Part shown: positions 9,852 to 18,514 of the stretch, one piece after another | How positions within the stretch are numbered: position 1 is the stretch's first letter | How the letters are laid out: each line of letters starts with the position of its first letter | Assembly (NCBI RefSeq): GCF_002251295.1 | Contig: NZ_NPJA01000011.1 | Coordinates: 1 to 64,000, forward strand | Source of the DNA: Prevotella sp. P5-50 | GTDB lineage: Bacteria; Bacteroidota; Bacteroidia; Bacteroidales; Bacteroidaceae | DNA: 64,000 nt | Direction of reading: 5' to 3' | Notes under the pieces: model-generated | What the model was told of the DNA's origin: nothing | Database searches by the model: none | What the model saw: the letters and a program-made list of their open reading frames with translations, nothing else | Translations under genes and position numbers: made by a program

Positions 9852-10181
9852 TTATTTTTGAGCGGTCTGCATGGTAGCAGCCACATTGTCATATACAAAG
9901 TTTTTATCAACTTTGATAACTACACCATGGGCAATCTCCACTTCGATGATGCCTGTTGCCAGGTCAACGCGCTTCACTTTGCCATATATGCCACCGCCGG
10001 TTACAACTTCTTGACCTTCGGCCAGAGAGTTCTGAAACTGCTGAATCTTCTTGCGTTGCTTCTGCTGAGGGCGAATCATGAAGAAATACATGATGGCAAA
10101 GATAGCCACCATCATAATGATAAAACTCATGCTGCCACCCTGGGCACCACCGGCTTGTGCGGCGAGGATAATCTGTGTCAT
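9852..10181 (-). CDS. yajC: Preprotein translocase accessory subunit YajC
   Basis: YajC is a small single-pass membrane protein that associates with SecDF at the Sec translocon. The 109-residue product has a Gly/Ala N-terminus, one membrane helix (SFIIMMVAIFAIMYFFMIRP) and the family motif RPQQKQRKKIQ right after it, followed by a soluble beta domain (VVTGGGIYGKVKRVD). It lies 17 bp downstream of nusB on the same strand. Confidence 0.95.
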   Translation of the reverse strand: MTQIILAAQAGGAQGGSMSFIIMMVAIFAIMYFFMIRPQQKQRKKIQQFQNSLAEGQEVVTGGGIYGKVKRVDLATGIIEVEIAHGVVIKVDKNFVYDNVAATMQTAQK

Positions 10182-10198
10182 AGTCGTTAATATTGTTT

Positions 10199-11152
10199 TT
10201 ATTGTGTAATCTTATCGTTTCTGTAGTCAATGCGCTTGAGCAAACGTCCTGTTTCAATGAGATGATGGGCAATGTTGTCGAGCATACCATTGATGTAACT
10301 GCCACTGCGTGGGGTAGAGTAGGCCTTGGCAATCTCTACAAACTCGTTGATGGTAACGTTGATGGGAATGCTGGGGAAGGATAGCATCTCTGCAATGGCC
10401 ACCTGCATGATGATGATGTCCATATAGGCCAGACGGGAGAAGTCCCAGTTGATGGAAGCTTCGCTCATGAGATGCTGATATTCATCGGCATTGAGGATGG
10501 CATAGCGGAACAGCTTGCGTGCATAGTCCTTGTCTTCCTCGCTGTCGTATTCTGGCAGCAACTCCTGACTGGCTTTCTTCTTTTCGTCGAAACGCTTGAT
10601 GGTCTTCAGTACGAAGGTGTCAACGATGTCCTTGTCGTCGTTCCAGTAAAGACTCTCTTCTTCAAGCAGGGCATCAAGGTCGTCATTATTCTGAATGAAC
10701 GTACGATAAATCTTACGCCACACCTCGCGGTCAGCAGCGTAATCGTCTTGCTCGTCAGTCATATAATCGTGGTAAATCTGACTTTCCGTAATCTGAAGAT
10801 ACAACTTTTTAAGAAATTCGGGATTGTCGTTCCACGATTTCTTCTGTGTTTCCATCAGCTCGTTGAGCATCTTGTTCTCTTCAAGCTGCAGTGCAAAACG
10901 GTTGTAAGCGAACTTCTGTGATGGCATTTCTGTGCCTTCGCGCTGTGCCCTCGCCTGGGCAACCTCCAAATGTCTGCGCGACTCTTTTGTAATGCCAACA
11001 ATGAGCGCCAGCAGATAGGCATACATATCGTAGGCCTTGGAGAGGCTGAAAAGAAGTTCCTTCTCTGCCGATTCAATGTTCTTGCTGCCGTTTTGATAAT
11101 AGGCATAGGTTAACTGAACGGTCTTGATTCTTATTAATTCCCGATTAATCAT
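10199..11152 (-). CDS. nusB: Transcription antitermination factor NusB
   Basis: NusB acts with NusE in rRNA antitermination. The start at 11152 gives MINRELIRIKTVQ, matching the usual N-terminus in Bacteroidota; an in-frame upstream Met at 11224 would add an unlikely 24-residue leader. The 317-residue length is twice that of E. coli NusB because of the N-terminal helical extension typical of this phylum. The canonical C-terminal half contains MDIIIMQVAIAEML and TINEFVEIAKAYSTPRSGSYINGMLD. It heads the nusB-yajC-YbbR-coaE-DUF5606 block. Confidence 0.93.
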   Translation of the reverse strand: MINRELIRIKTVQLTYAYYQNGSKNIESAEKELLFSLSKAYDMYAYLLALIVGITKESRRHLEVAQARAQREGTEMPSQKFAYNRFALQLEENKMLNELMETQKKSWNDNPEFLKKLYLQITESQIYHDYMTDEQDDYAADREVWRKIYRTFIQNNDDLDALLEEESLYWNDDKDIVDTFVLKTIKRFDEKKKASQELLPEYDSEEDKDYARKLFRYAILNADEYQHLMSEASINWDFSRLAYMDIIIMQVAIAEMLSFPSIPINVTINEFVEIAKAYSTPRSGSYINGMLDNIAHHLIETGRLLKRIDYRNDKITQ

Positions 11153-11285
11153 AAATCTGTTGAAAATAATTATTTTGATACTCTTATCAAGTGCAAAAAT
11201 ACAAAGAAATCCATTCTCGTGCAAGAAAAGCGATGAAATAATGTAAAAAAGTAGTGGATGTTATGGGCATTTCACAAATTTTTCG

Positions 11286-11293
11286 TACCTTTG
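11286..11293 (+). promoter_or_regulatory. -7 promoter box for rplY-pth-hslR
   Basis: TACCTTTG, followed by a leader of about 70 nt before rplY. The only other TAnnTTTG boxes seen close by serve the opposite strand. Confidence 0.6.
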
Positions 11294-11365
11294 CACCGCT
11301 TTTTCGCTTCGTGTGATGGTGAATTAAGCAAAAACAACTTAATTTAGAGTAACACATTTATTATT

Positions 11366-11959
11366 ATGAAAGAAATCAACGTAAACGGTCAGAAGCGCAC
11401 CGATTTGGGCAAAAAAGCCTCTAAACAGCTTCGCAAAGAAGGACTCGTACCCTGTAATTTGTATGGTGAGAAGAAAGATGAGAACGGACTTCCCGTAGCA
11501 TTCTCATTTGTAGCTTCTATGGCAGAACTCCGCAAGGTAGTTTATACTCCTCATGTATATGTAGTAGTGCTGAACATCGACGGTGAAGAGCACAAGGCTA
11601 TCATCAAGGAGCTTCAGTTCCACCCAACAACCGATGCTCTGCTTCACGCAGACTTCTACGAGGTGAACGACACCAAGAACATCACTGTAGGTATTCCCGT
11701 TAAGCTCAACGGTCTGGCCCAGGGTGTGCGCGATGGTGGTAAGCTTCAGCTCCAGATCCGCAAGATCAACGTTACCGCTCCTTATCAGCAGATTCCTGAA
11801 ATTCTGAACATCGATGTTACAAACCTCGAGCTCGGTAAGAGCATCAAGGTGGCTGCCCTCAGCTTCGAAGGTCTTGAGATCGCCACTCCAAAAGAGGTTA
11901 TCGTTTGCTCTGTTAAGGCTACCCGTGCATCTCGCTCGGCTGCTGCCACTGCAGAATAA
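11366..11959 (+). CDS. rplY: 50S ribosomal protein L25 (CTC form)
   Basis: L25/CTC binds 5S rRNA. The 197-residue protein has the N-terminal L25 domain (VNGQKRTDLGKKASKQLRKEG, then VPCNLYG) and the C-terminal CTC beta-domain (DTKNITVGIPVKLNGLAQGV). It ends in an Ala/Ser/Thr-rich tail. It is the first gene of an operon with pth (16 bp downstream) and the S4-domain gene, a common arrangement in Bacteroidota. Confidence 0.96.
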   Translation: MKEINVNGQKRTDLGKKASKQLRKEGLVPCNLYGEKKDENGLPVAFSFVASMAELRKVVYTPHVYVVVLNIDGEEHKAIIKELQFHPTTDALLHADFYEVNDTKNITVGIPVKLNGLAQGVRDGGKLQLQIRKINVTAPYQQIPEILNIDVTNLELGKSIKVAALSFEGLEIATPKEVIVCSVKATRASRSAAATAE

Positions 11960-11975
11960 TCTGACTGCATAGAGC

Positions 11976-12563
11976 ATGGACAAATACTTGATTGTCGGTT
12001 TGGGCAATGTCGGTAGTGAATACGATATGACCCGCCACAATACTGGATTTATGGTATTGGACGCTTTTGCTAAAGCGTCCAATATTGTTTTTGAGGACAA
12101 GCGTTATGGGTATGTGGCAGAGGTTTCTATCAAAGGCCGTAAGGTATTTCTGCTGAAACCTACCACTTATATGAATCTTAGCGGTAATGCCGTGCGCTAT
12201 TGGCTCAACAAAGAGAATATCGACCAGAGCCGTTTGCTCGTCATCAGCGACGATGTTGCTCTGCCACTTGGACATTTCCGACTGAAAGCCAATGGTTCTA
12301 ATGGCGGACATAACGGATTGGGACATATCCAGCAACTCATCGGACAGCAGTATGCCCGTTTGCGCATGGGAATCGGCAACGATTATCCGCAAGGCATGCA
12401 GGTGGATTATGTGTTAGGACGCTATAGTGACGACGATATGAAGACGCTTCAGCCGGCTATCGACCTTGGTGTGGAGATTATCCGCAGCTTTGTGTTGGCG
12501 GGTATTGACATCACTATGAACCAGTATAACAAGCTGGGGAAAGGAGTGAAGCAGAATGGCTGA
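11976..12563 (+). CDS. pth: Peptidyl-tRNA hydrolase
   Basis: Pth cleaves peptidyl-tRNA released during translation. Features are the N-terminal [23 protein letters not shown] with the catalytic His and Asn, [15 protein letters not shown], the catalytic Asp in [11 protein letters not shown], and the SNGGHNGL loop. The 195-residue length is standard. It overlaps the next gene by 8 bp, suggesting coupled translation. Confidence 0.96.
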   Translation: MDKYLIVGLGNVGSEYDMTRHNTGFMVLDAFAKASNIVFEDKRYGYVAEVSIKGRKVFLLKPTTYMNLSGNAVRYWLNKENIDQSRLLVISDDVALPLGHFRLKANGSNGGHNGLGHIQQLIGQQYARLRMGIGNDYPQGMQVDYVLGRYSDDDMKTLQPAIDLGVEIIRSFVLAGIDITMNQYNKLGKGVKQNG

Positions 12564-12975
12564 ACTGGCACGTATAGACAAATGGCTGTGGGCTGCACGA
12601 ATCTTCAAGACACGCAGCATTGCCGCTGACGCCATCAAGAATGGTCGTGTCACTATCGGTGGTGTCAACGTGAAGCCTTCACGTATGGTGAAGGTTGGTG
12701 AGACGGTAAGTGTGCGTAAGCCTCCCGTCACCTATTCTTTCAAGGTTCTCAAAACCATTGAGCAGCGTGTCGGTGCCAAACTCTTGCCTGAGATTTATGA
12801 GAATGTGACAACTCCCGATCAGTATGAACTGCTGGAGATGAACCGCATCAGCGGTTTTGTGGATCGTGCCCGTGGCACAGGTCGTCCTACGAAGAAGGAA
12901 CGTCGTGCGCTCGATGATTTTATCGGACCGTCGCTTGAGGGCTTCGATGATTTCGATTGGGATGACGAAGAATAG
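12556..12975 (+). CDS. hslR: S4-domain RNA-binding protein (Hsp15-like)
   Basis: The 139-residue protein has an S4 RNA-binding domain at its N-terminus ([20 protein letters not shown], then [21 protein letters not shown]), as in Hsp15, which binds stalled 50S subunits with nascent chains. The C-terminal part is basic ([12 protein letters not shown]) and ends in an acidic tail. Its place after pth fits a shared role in rescuing stalled translation. Confidence 0.9.
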   Translation: MAELARIDKWLWAARIFKTRSIAADAIKNGRVTIGGVNVKPSRMVKVGETVSVRKPPVTYSFKVLKTIEQRVGAKLLPEIYENVTTPDQYELLEMNRISGFVDRARGTGRPTKKERRALDDFIGPSLEGFDDFDWDDEE

Positions 12976-13002
12976 TCTTTTAGAGATCAAGAAATAGTTT
13001 TT

Positions 13003-13956
13003 ATGATACTCGACATCATTATCGTGATTATCGGCATTTCTGTTGTATTGGCAGGAGCAGACCGACTGACAGAAGGTGCTTCGGCATTAGCCCGTCGGCT
13101 GCATGTTTCAGAAATTGTCATTGGTCTGACCATTGTGGCTGCTGGTACGTCGGCACCCGAACTCTTTGTCAGTCTGGTATCGGCATTGAAGGGCACCCCC
13201 GATTTGGCGGTGGGTAATGTGGTCGGTTCGAATATTATGAATGCGATGCTTATTGTGGGCTGTGCCGCCATGGTAGCCCCGATGGTCATCAGCCGTTCTA
13301 CGGTACATAAAGACATCCCGTTTGCCGTAATTGCATCGGTACTATTGGTGTTGGCATGTATTGACGGGCAACTGTCGTGGACCATCACCGGACACACTAT
13401 CGGTCGCTTGGATGGTGTGATGTTGCTGGTGGGCTATGTCCTATTCATGTATTATACGTTGAAGCATGCCAAAGCCGATGATTCGGAAACAGCACAGGTG
13501 AAGGCGCAATCGGTATGGTTGAGCATCATCTATGTGGTGGTCGGTTTGGCAGCCTTGGTATTCGGTAGTGATTGGTTTGTCGGTGCCGCATCGCGTATTG
13601 CCACTTCGTTGGGAGTAGGTGAGAGTGTCATCGGACTGACGATTGTGGCTGGCGGTACTTCGTTGCCCGAACTGGCAACGAGTGTAGTGGCAGCCCGTAA
13701 AGGCCGTTCTGCCATGGCGATCGGAAATGTTATTGGCAGTAATGTGTTCAATGTACTGATGATACTTGGTGTGACAGCTCTTATCTGTCCGATGCAGATT
13801 AACGGTATCACGATGATAGATCTGCTGATGACCTTGGTATCGGTCGCTCTGGTATGGTTTTTTGCGCGTACTCGATATACGGTGGCACGCTGGGAAGGTG
13901 GTGTGCTTACCGCAGGCTTCCTCGGTTATATGGCTTGGTTGTTGAGTCAGGCATAG
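13003..13956 (+). CDS. Calcium/sodium antiporter (CaCA family, YrbG-like)
   Basis: This 317-residue inner-membrane protein is built from two homologous halves, each carrying an alpha-repeat of the cation/Ca2+ exchanger superfamily: GLTIVAAGTSAPELFVSLVS with GNVVGSNIMN in the first half, and GLTIVAGGTSLPELATSVVA with GNVIGSNVFN in the second. The acidic residue in each (S)APEL/LPEL motif is the cation ligand. About ten membrane helices are visible. It lies 27 bp after hslR and may be cotranscribed. A hairpin terminator follows. Confidence 0.92.
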   Translation: MILDIIIVIIGISVVLAGADRLTEGASALARRLHVSEIVIGLTIVAAGTSAPELFVSLVSALKGTPDLAVGNVVGSNIMNAMLIVGCAAMVAPMVISRSTVHKDIPFAVIASVLLVLACIDGQLSWTITGHTIGRLDGVMLLVGYVLFMYYTLKHAKADDSETAQVKAQSVWLSIIYVVVGLAALVFGSDWFVGAASRIATSLGVGESVIGLTIVAGGTSLPELATSVVAARKGRSAMAIGNVIGSNVFNVLMILGVTALICPMQINGITMIDLLMTLVSVALVWFFARTRYTVARWEGGVLTAGFLGYMAWLLSQA

Positions 13957-13980
13957 ACAGCATTGCGATATAAAGAAATA

Positions 13981-14024
13981 AATATGGGCTTTGCAGCAGG
14001 TTTGTTTGCTGTAAAGCCCATATT
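13981..14024. terminator. Bidirectional terminator
   Basis: Arms of 18 nt (13981-13998 and 14007-14024), starting AATATGGGCTTT and ending AAAGCCCATATT, pair around an 8-nt loop. It separates the exchanger gene from the convergent TlpA-like gene. Confidence 0.85.
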
Positions 14025-14042
14025 ATATTTATAAGCGGTAGT

Positions 14043-14876
14043 TTATTCTCCGTAGATTTCCTTGAGTTTCTCGCCAACCTTCTCACCGCGAAGATCCATG
14101 GCAACGATGATGCCGTTGGGGTCAACCAGTATGTTGGAAGGGATGCTTGCTACACCATAAACCTCACTTGCAGCACACTTCCAACCTTTGAGGTCGCTGA
14201 TCTGTGGCCATTTCATACCGAGTTTCTGAATGCCTTCCACCCAAGCCTCTTTCTTTTGGTCGAAGGAAACACCCACAATCTCAAATCCTTTGTCGTGGTA
14301 TTTCTCATAGTTGGCAACCAGATTAGGCATTTCCTGTCGGCAGGGACCGCACCATGAAGCCCAGAAATCCACTAATACATACTGACCTTTTCCTACCCAT
14401 TGGCTCAATGGAGCATAGCGGTCGTCTGTGTCGTTCATCTGCAGATCAGTAAATTTCTTGCCAGGTGCTCTTTTCTCCATACCCGCCAAGAGTTTCTTGG
14501 GACGGTCGAGTTCCGGGCAGTTGTAGTAGGCAGCAGTAGGATCGAGAATACTCTTCAACTCATTATAGTCGAAGTCGTACATGGCGCTGAGGATGTATTT
14601 GGCAGGAATCGTATTGTTTTTATTGTCGCGGATGATGGTACGTACCAGTTTGAGTTGTACTCCGCTGAGTGAGTCCATCTGGTTTGACAACTGTACGATG
14701 CGTGCTTTAGTCTCCGGCAGTTCCCCTTTAGGGTCTTTCTCGCGTAGTGCACGATACTCTTTCATTACTTGTTCACCCTGTGCATCGATGGCATCCATCT
14801 GCACTTTATACACATCTTCCTGTGCGTATGCGCCCAGTGATATGGCCATTAGGGCCAAAGTTAAAATTTTCTTCAT
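14043..14876 (-). CDS. TlpA-type periplasmic thioredoxin-like protein
   Basis: The 277-residue product has a signal peptide (1-18, ending GAYAQ), a helical N-terminal region (about 20-150) and a C-terminal AhpC/TSA-thioredoxin domain with the redox motif WASWCGPCRQEMP, then VGVSFDQKKEAW and a cis-Pro region VASIPSNILVDPNG. Proteins like this reduce or isomerise disulfides in the periplasm; the specific client is unknown. A family-1 repeat with a matching promoter (14898-14928) lies immediately upstream. Confidence 0.88.
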   Translation of the reverse strand: MKKILTLALMAISLGAYAQEDVYKVQMDAIDAQGEQVMKEYRALREKDPKGELPETKARIVQLSNQMDSLSGVQLKLVRTIIRDNKNNTIPAKYILSAMYDFDYNELKSILDPTAAYYNCPELDRPKKLLAGMEKRAPGKKFTDLQMNDTDDRYAPLSQWVGKGQYVLVDFWASWCGPCRQEMPNLVANYEKYHDKGFEIVGVSFDQKKEAWVEGIQKLGMKWPQISDLKGWKCAASEVYGVASIPSNILVDPNGIIVAMDLRGEKVGEKLKEIYGE

Positions 14877-14897
14877 ATTGTTTTTGTTTTACCGCTA

Positions 14898-14928
14898 CAA
14901 AGATAGTGCAAACCGAGTGAAATACAAA
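14898..14928 (-). promoter_or_regulatory. Promoter of the TlpA-like gene
   Basis: On the minus strand TTTG (14928-14925), 19 nt, TATCTTTG (14905-14898). It is part of a diverged family-1 palindromic repeat with the inner AAAGAAAAAC ... GTTTTTCTTT arms just upstream. Confidence 0.75.
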
Positions 14929-15025
14929 GAAAAACCTTGTTTTTCTTTTATTTCCGAGGTGCCGCCTATCTTCAGCAAGCTTATCTCTGCTCACTTGGAT
15001 TAACGAAAACGTTGGATTTCTCCTT

Positions 15026-15242
15026 CGTTTTCTCGCCATGGCAGAATTAAAGCGAGCTTTATTTTGCTCATTTGGCTTAACGAAAACGTTGGATTTCTCC
15101 TTCGTTTTCTCGCCATGGCAGAATTAAAGCGAGCTTTATTTTGCTCATTTGGCTTAACGAAAACGTTGGATTTTTCCTTCGTTTTCTCGCCATGGCAGAA
15201 TTAAAGCGAGCTTTATTCTGCTCATTTGGCTTAACGAAAACG
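15026..15242. repeat. Tandem array of three family-2 palindromes (77-bp period)
   Basis: Three 63-bp copies begin at 15026, 15103 and 15180, each running from CGTTTTCTCGCCATGGCAGA to GGCTTAACGAAAACG, with 14-bp linkers. The ends CGTTTTC and GAAAACG pair, as do AAAGC and GCTTT inside, giving an imperfect hairpin. The copies are nearly identical. A diverged fourth unit ends at 15011. The array lies between the TlpA-like promoter and the SDR stop codon. Short reading frames across it are repeat artefacts. Confidence 0.9.
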
Positions 15243-15281
15243 TTGTTTTTTTTATATAGAGAAAAATGGTTGTTTTGGCAC

Positions 15282-16016
15282 TTACCCAATCTTCATGCGA
15301 GTCCAAAGCCAATGGGGAATGAGGCGCCAAAAGAATACAAGGATGGCATAACGCCAGTCGATAACTTTGATAGCCTTTTCCCTTTCTATCGCATCGACAA
15401 TGGCTTTTGCCACCCGATGGGCATCAAGCTGTAGGGGATAATGATTGCCAGCAATGAGGTCGGTCTTTACAAAACCCGGTCGGATGTCTGTGAACAGGAT
15501 AGGCAGATGACGCATTCGCGCCTGTTGGGAGAGACATTCTATATAATGGTTTTGGAAACGCTTGGTAGAAGAATAGGCAGGGGCGGCTCCCAGTCCTTTG
15601 GTTCCTGCTATCGAGGTGATACAGGCGATGTGTCCTTTCTTATGGTTTCCTACCATCCACCGGTAGGCAGTAGCTACCATCCGCACAAAGCCCATACCAT
15701 TGGTGGCTACGGTTTGCAGCTCCTTGTCAATATCGAGCGTGGTGTTCTGCCAACCGATACCCGAACTGTGGAAATAGAGATCCATGCCTCCCATCTCGCT
15801 GATCATCTCCTGCAGAAGGTCAGAGGCATCATCCTTGGTAATATCTATCTGTCGGAGACAAGCGATGCGACCTTCTGGCGCCTGACGTTGCACCTCTCTT
15901 AAAAGGTCTGTGCGCCGACCGGCAATGCCTACCAGCCATCCTTTTTCTGCCAGTTGTAAAGCCACTTCGCGTCCGATACCGGAGGTGGCTCCTATCACAA
16001 TAGCTTTTTTATTCAT
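15282..16016 (-). CDS. Short-chain dehydrogenase/reductase
   Basis: This 244-residue SDR has the cofactor loop GATSGIGREVA at the N-terminus, an arginine after the second strand (AGRRTD) suggesting NADP preference, and the catalytic Ser and YxxxK (SIAGTKG, then AYSSTK). The C-terminus is hydrophobic (YAILVFFWRLIPHWLW), as in some membrane-associated SDRs. The start at 16016 (MNKKAIVIG) is chosen because the upstream in-frame extension lies inside the preceding gene. It follows the CE15-like gene by 5 bp in one operon. The substrate is unknown. Confidence 0.88.
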   Translation of the reverse strand: MNKKAIVIGATSGIGREVALQLAEKGWLVGIAGRRTDLLREVQRQAPEGRIACLRQIDITKDDASDLLQEMISEMGGMDLYFHSSGIGWQNTTLDIDKELQTVATNGMGFVRMVATAYRWMVGNHKKGHIACITSIAGTKGLGAAPAYSSTKRFQNHYIECLSQQARMRHLPILFTDIRPGFVKTDLIAGNHYPLQLDAHRVAKAIVDAIEREKAIKVIDWRYAILVFFWRLIPHWLWTRMKIG

Positions 16017-16021
16017 ACGCT

Positions 16022-17293
16022 CTACCAGTTGACCCATCGTTTCACATCGTATTTCTGTTGATAGTCTGCCGGCGCAATACGTATTGTGGTAGGTGTGTCG
16101 CTCTTGCCCAAGAGGAAACGTTCTATGAAGGCAACGACTTCCGGATATTGTGATTCGGGCAATTGGCAATGGTCATGTCCCGGTACGATGGAATAACCGA
16201 TGCGGTCGGCAATACCGAAACGCTGCCAAACCATGATGGCAGCTTCTGCAGAAACATACATGGAAGGATCAGCCAGCCATTCGTAGTCAGGATTGCCTAA
16301 AAGTAATACGGCACGTGGGCAGCACAGGGCAATGAGTTCGTGGTGGTCGTGAGGCAACAGATCTACACGTTCTTCAGCGAATGTTGTCTTCATTGATTCC
16401 AAAAACCAGTTGTAGTCTGTACGGTCGAGTGTTTCCACCTTACCTATGGTGCGCGATACACGCCATGACGCAGCACCTCCGCCTCCGGGTTCTTGTGCGA
16501 TGATCAATGCCACGCGTTCGTCCATGGCTCCACAGAACAGCGCCATTTTTCCAGCATACGAGCATCCTGTCACTCCGATATGCTTCATGTCGATGTGTGT
16601 TTGTTCTGGACCGAGTTTCTGTAGTCCGTCAAGCAGTCGGCTGAATCCCCATGCCCATTCACTATAGGCCCCATTGGCTGTTAGCGAAGGATAGAGTCGG
16701 TCGAATTGATACAGACCGCGACTGTCGTGCTTCCCCCATTGGGTGTAGTTGTTCACCTGACTCTCTCTAAAGGTCATCAAGGCGATATTGCGCGCTGTGA
16801 AGAGTTGTGCAGGAATAGAGTTGCGACTGGCTCCGATGATGAGCGGATAGGGTGCTTTACCACCTTTGGGATAAGTAATGACGGACGAGAGAGTCAGGGT
16901 CTGTCCGTCCACGTGTACATCGACGATAAGGGTGTCGCCGTTCATGCGGGCATCAATATCGTCCATGCTTACCGCAGGCTTCATGCCGATTTCATATTTC
17001 TGAATACTTGCCAACAGTTCGGCACGTCTCTGTGCCCATTGTCCGTAGCGTTTCACCTCTTTCTTTCCGTTGTCCATCAGAAAAGGATTGGGTAACAAGG
17101 GTTGTGCTGTCAATGTACGCTCTTTATAGTATGCTTTCTGCATAAGTGACAGATGCTGGTTTTCGTGGGCAAAGACCAGAGGCGGATTCTTCTTTTGAGC
17201 AAGGGCCTGTAGTGAAATAATGATGCTTAATGCCATGCCTATGGCGATAATCATAGGTAAGTGATGGCTTCTGTTTGTTTTCATCATCGTCAA
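16022..17293 (-). CDS. Secreted CE15-like carbohydrate esterase (glucuronoyl-esterase type)
   Basis: The 423-residue protein has a signal peptide (to about residue 32, SLQALAQ) and an alpha/beta-hydrolase domain. The nucleophile motif is VTGCSYAGKMALFCGAMDERVAL, followed by AQEPGGGGAASWR and a C-terminal VPGHDHCQLP with the catalytic His. This arrangement matches carbohydrate esterase family 15, which cuts ester links between glucuronic acid of xylan and lignin alcohols. The Arg usual after the nucleophile Ser is Tyr here. It begins 4 bp after the small upstream gene and 5 bp before the SDR. No xylanase lies nearby. Confidence 0.75.
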   Translation of the reverse strand: MTMMKTNRSHHLPMIIAIGMALSIIISLQALAQKKNPPLVFAHENQHLSLMQKAYYKERTLTAQPLLPNPFLMDNGKKEVKRYGQWAQRRAELLASIQKYEIGMKPAVSMDDIDARMNGDTLIVDVHVDGQTLTLSSVITYPKGGKAPYPLIIGASRNSIPAQLFTARNIALMTFRESQVNNYTQWGKHDSRGLYQFDRLYPSLTANGAYSEWAWGFSRLLDGLQKLGPEQTHIDMKHIGVTGCSYAGKMALFCGAMDERVALIIAQEPGGGGAASWRVSRTIGKVETLDRTDYNWFLESMKTTFAEERVDLLPHDHHELIALCCPRAVLLLGNPDYEWLADPSMYVSAEAAIMVWQRFGIADRIGYSIVPGHDHCQLPESQYPEVVAFIERFLLGKSDTPTTIRIAPADYQQKYDVKRWVNW

Positions 17294-17297
17294 TATA

Positions 17298-17522
17298 TTA
17301 ATGTAGTTCGTGTATCGTCCGCATTTTACTGAGTTCTATCAGCTTTTCTGCATGACTATTATTGAGCGTTCCTTGGTTATATTTCTTTCGATTGTATTTC
17401 CACCAGTTCAAGATGTTGGCATACTCCTTGTTGCTTTTGGCGGGCATCTGATGATGCTCCATGACATAAGCTACTGCCAATTGATACATGGCATCCCATG
17501 ATTCTTCTCTGTTTCTTGCCAT
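17298..17522 (-). CDS. Small stand-alone helicase-associated (HA)-domain protein
   Basis: This 74-residue protein contains the spaced aromatic pattern of the helicase-associated domain (W-x3-Y-x2-AVAYVMEHH-x-MP, then LNWWKYNRKKY and L-x-ELSKMR). Such domains usually repeat at the C-terminus of large helicase-like proteins and are thought to bind nucleic acid; here one stands alone. It has no signal peptide. Its stop is 4 bp before the CE15-like start, so it heads that operon. The function is unknown. Confidence 0.65.
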   Translation of the reverse strand: MARNREESWDAMYQLAVAYVMEHHQMPAKSNKEYANILNWWKYNRKKYNQGTLNNSHAEKLIELSKMRTIHELH

Positions 17523-17541
17523 AATATTTTATAGTTTTCTG

Positions 17542-17573
17542 CAAAGATACAAATACATATAAAAACATCCAAA
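17542..17573 (-). promoter_or_regulatory. Promoter of the HA-domain/CE15/SDR operon
   Basis: On the minus strand TTTG (17573-17570), 20 nt, TATCTTTG (17549-17542), about 20 nt before the first gene. Confidence 0.65.
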
Positions 17574-17656
17574 CATATTCTGATGATTTTTGTAGAATCG
17601 GGCAGATTGATGAATCTACTTGCGTTCAGAAAACCAAAAGAAATTTTTGGATTTCT

Positions 17657-17687
17657 TTTGCTTTTCACTCACTTATTCGTACCTTTG
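17657..17687 (+). promoter_or_regulatory. Distal tandem promoter of yhhQ-queF
   Basis: TTTG (17657-17660), 19 nt, TACCTTTG (17680-17687). It is the first of two family-1 type modules ahead of the riboswitch candidate. Confidence 0.75.
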
Positions 17688-17741
17688 ACCTTAACGGTCC
17701 AAGGTACTTGCGTTCGAAAATACAAAAGGAAACGAATTTCT

Positions 17742-17772
17742 TTTGTATTCTGCTCACTTATTCGTACCTTTG
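17742..17772 (+). promoter_or_regulatory. Proximal tandem promoter of yhhQ-queF
   Basis: TTTG (17742-17745), 19 nt, TACCTTTG (17765-17772), 85 bp after the first promoter. Transcription would start near 17776, just before the riboswitch candidate. Confidence 0.78.
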
Positions 17773-17784
17773 CAGGCGCAAAAC

Positions 17785-17822
17785 CTAGGGGTACTTGCTC
17801 AACCCCCTTTAACAAAACAAGA
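17785..17822 (+). promoter_or_regulatory. Candidate preQ1-I riboswitch
   Basis: AGGGG (17787-17791) pairs with CCCCT (17804-17808). The loop begins TACTTGC, which aligns with TTCTAGC of the Bacillus preQ1-I aptamer, and the 3' tail is A-rich. The loop TTG (17795-17797) can pair with tail CAA (17818-17820), where Bacillus has TAG with CTA: a compensatory change. The pseudoknot ends 3-4 nt before the ATG, so ligand binding could block translation initiation. The genes that follow transport and process queuosine precursors, which supports the call. Confidence 0.7.
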
Positions 17823-17824
17823 AT

Positions 17825-18514
17825 ATGAAACACGACAATCAAAAAGTCAGTGTGCTGTTTATGCTTTTCGGCATACTGTTCTGCGTCTGCCTCATTACGG
17901 CAAACGTATTGGAAACAAAGCAAATCTCATTTGGTTTCGTCAATGTGACGGCAGGTCTTATCGTATTCCCCGTGAGCTACATCATCAACGATGTAGTATG
18001 CGAGGTGTGGGGATACCGTCGCACACGTATGCTCATCTGGCTGGGCTTTGCCATGAACTTCCTCTTTGTGATGTTTGGAGCAATAGCCGACTGGATTCCC
18101 GGTGCCGATTATTGGAATGGCGACGAGGGATTCCATCAGATCTTCGGACTGGCCCCGCGTATCGTTGCCGCATCATTTGTGGCATTTCTCGCCGGTTCGT
18201 TTATCAATGCCTATGTGATGAGCCGCATGAAAATGATGACTGAAGGTAAGGGATTCTCGTTTCGCGCCATTGCCAGTACTGTGTTTGGCGAGTCTGCCGA
18301 CTCGATTATCTTCTTCCCGCTCGCTCTTGGTGGTGTGATTCCCTGGGAGGAGATGCCGTCGCTCATCATTTCACAGGTGTGCATCAAGACACTCTACGAG
18401 ATTATCGTTCTGCCTGTAACCATCCGCGTAGTGGCATTTACCAAGCGTCACGACCAGGAGGATGTCTATGACGAAGACATCAATTACAACATCTTTAAAA
18501 TCTTTTCATTCTGA
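17825..18514 (+). CDS. yhhQ: Queuosine precursor transporter (YhhQ family)
   Basis: This 229-residue membrane protein belongs to the YhhQ/DUF165 family, whose E. coli member imports queuine precursors such as preQ0 and preQ1. Six or so helices are visible, with the family signatures [36 protein letters not shown] and the C-terminal [14 protein letters not shown]. It overlaps queF by 1 bp. The start sits at the 3' edge of the riboswitch candidate. Confidence 0.9.
   Translation: MKHDNQKVSVLFMLFGILFCVCLITANVLETKQISFGFVNVTAGLIVFPVSYIINDVVCEVWGYRRTRMLIWLGFAMNFLFVMFGAIADWIPGADYWNGDEGFHQIFGLAPRIVAASFVAFLAGSFINAYVMSRMKMMTEGKGFSFRAIASTVFGESADSIIFFPLALGGVIPWEEMPSLIISQVCIKTLYEIIVLPVTIRVVAFTKRHDQEDVYDEDINYNIFKIFSF

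Noticed and set aside
15026..15242. Coding frames with MARKRR- or PWRENEG-like sequence across the array
   Set aside because: They are translations of the tandem palindromes and recur in every copy; no start signal or family match.
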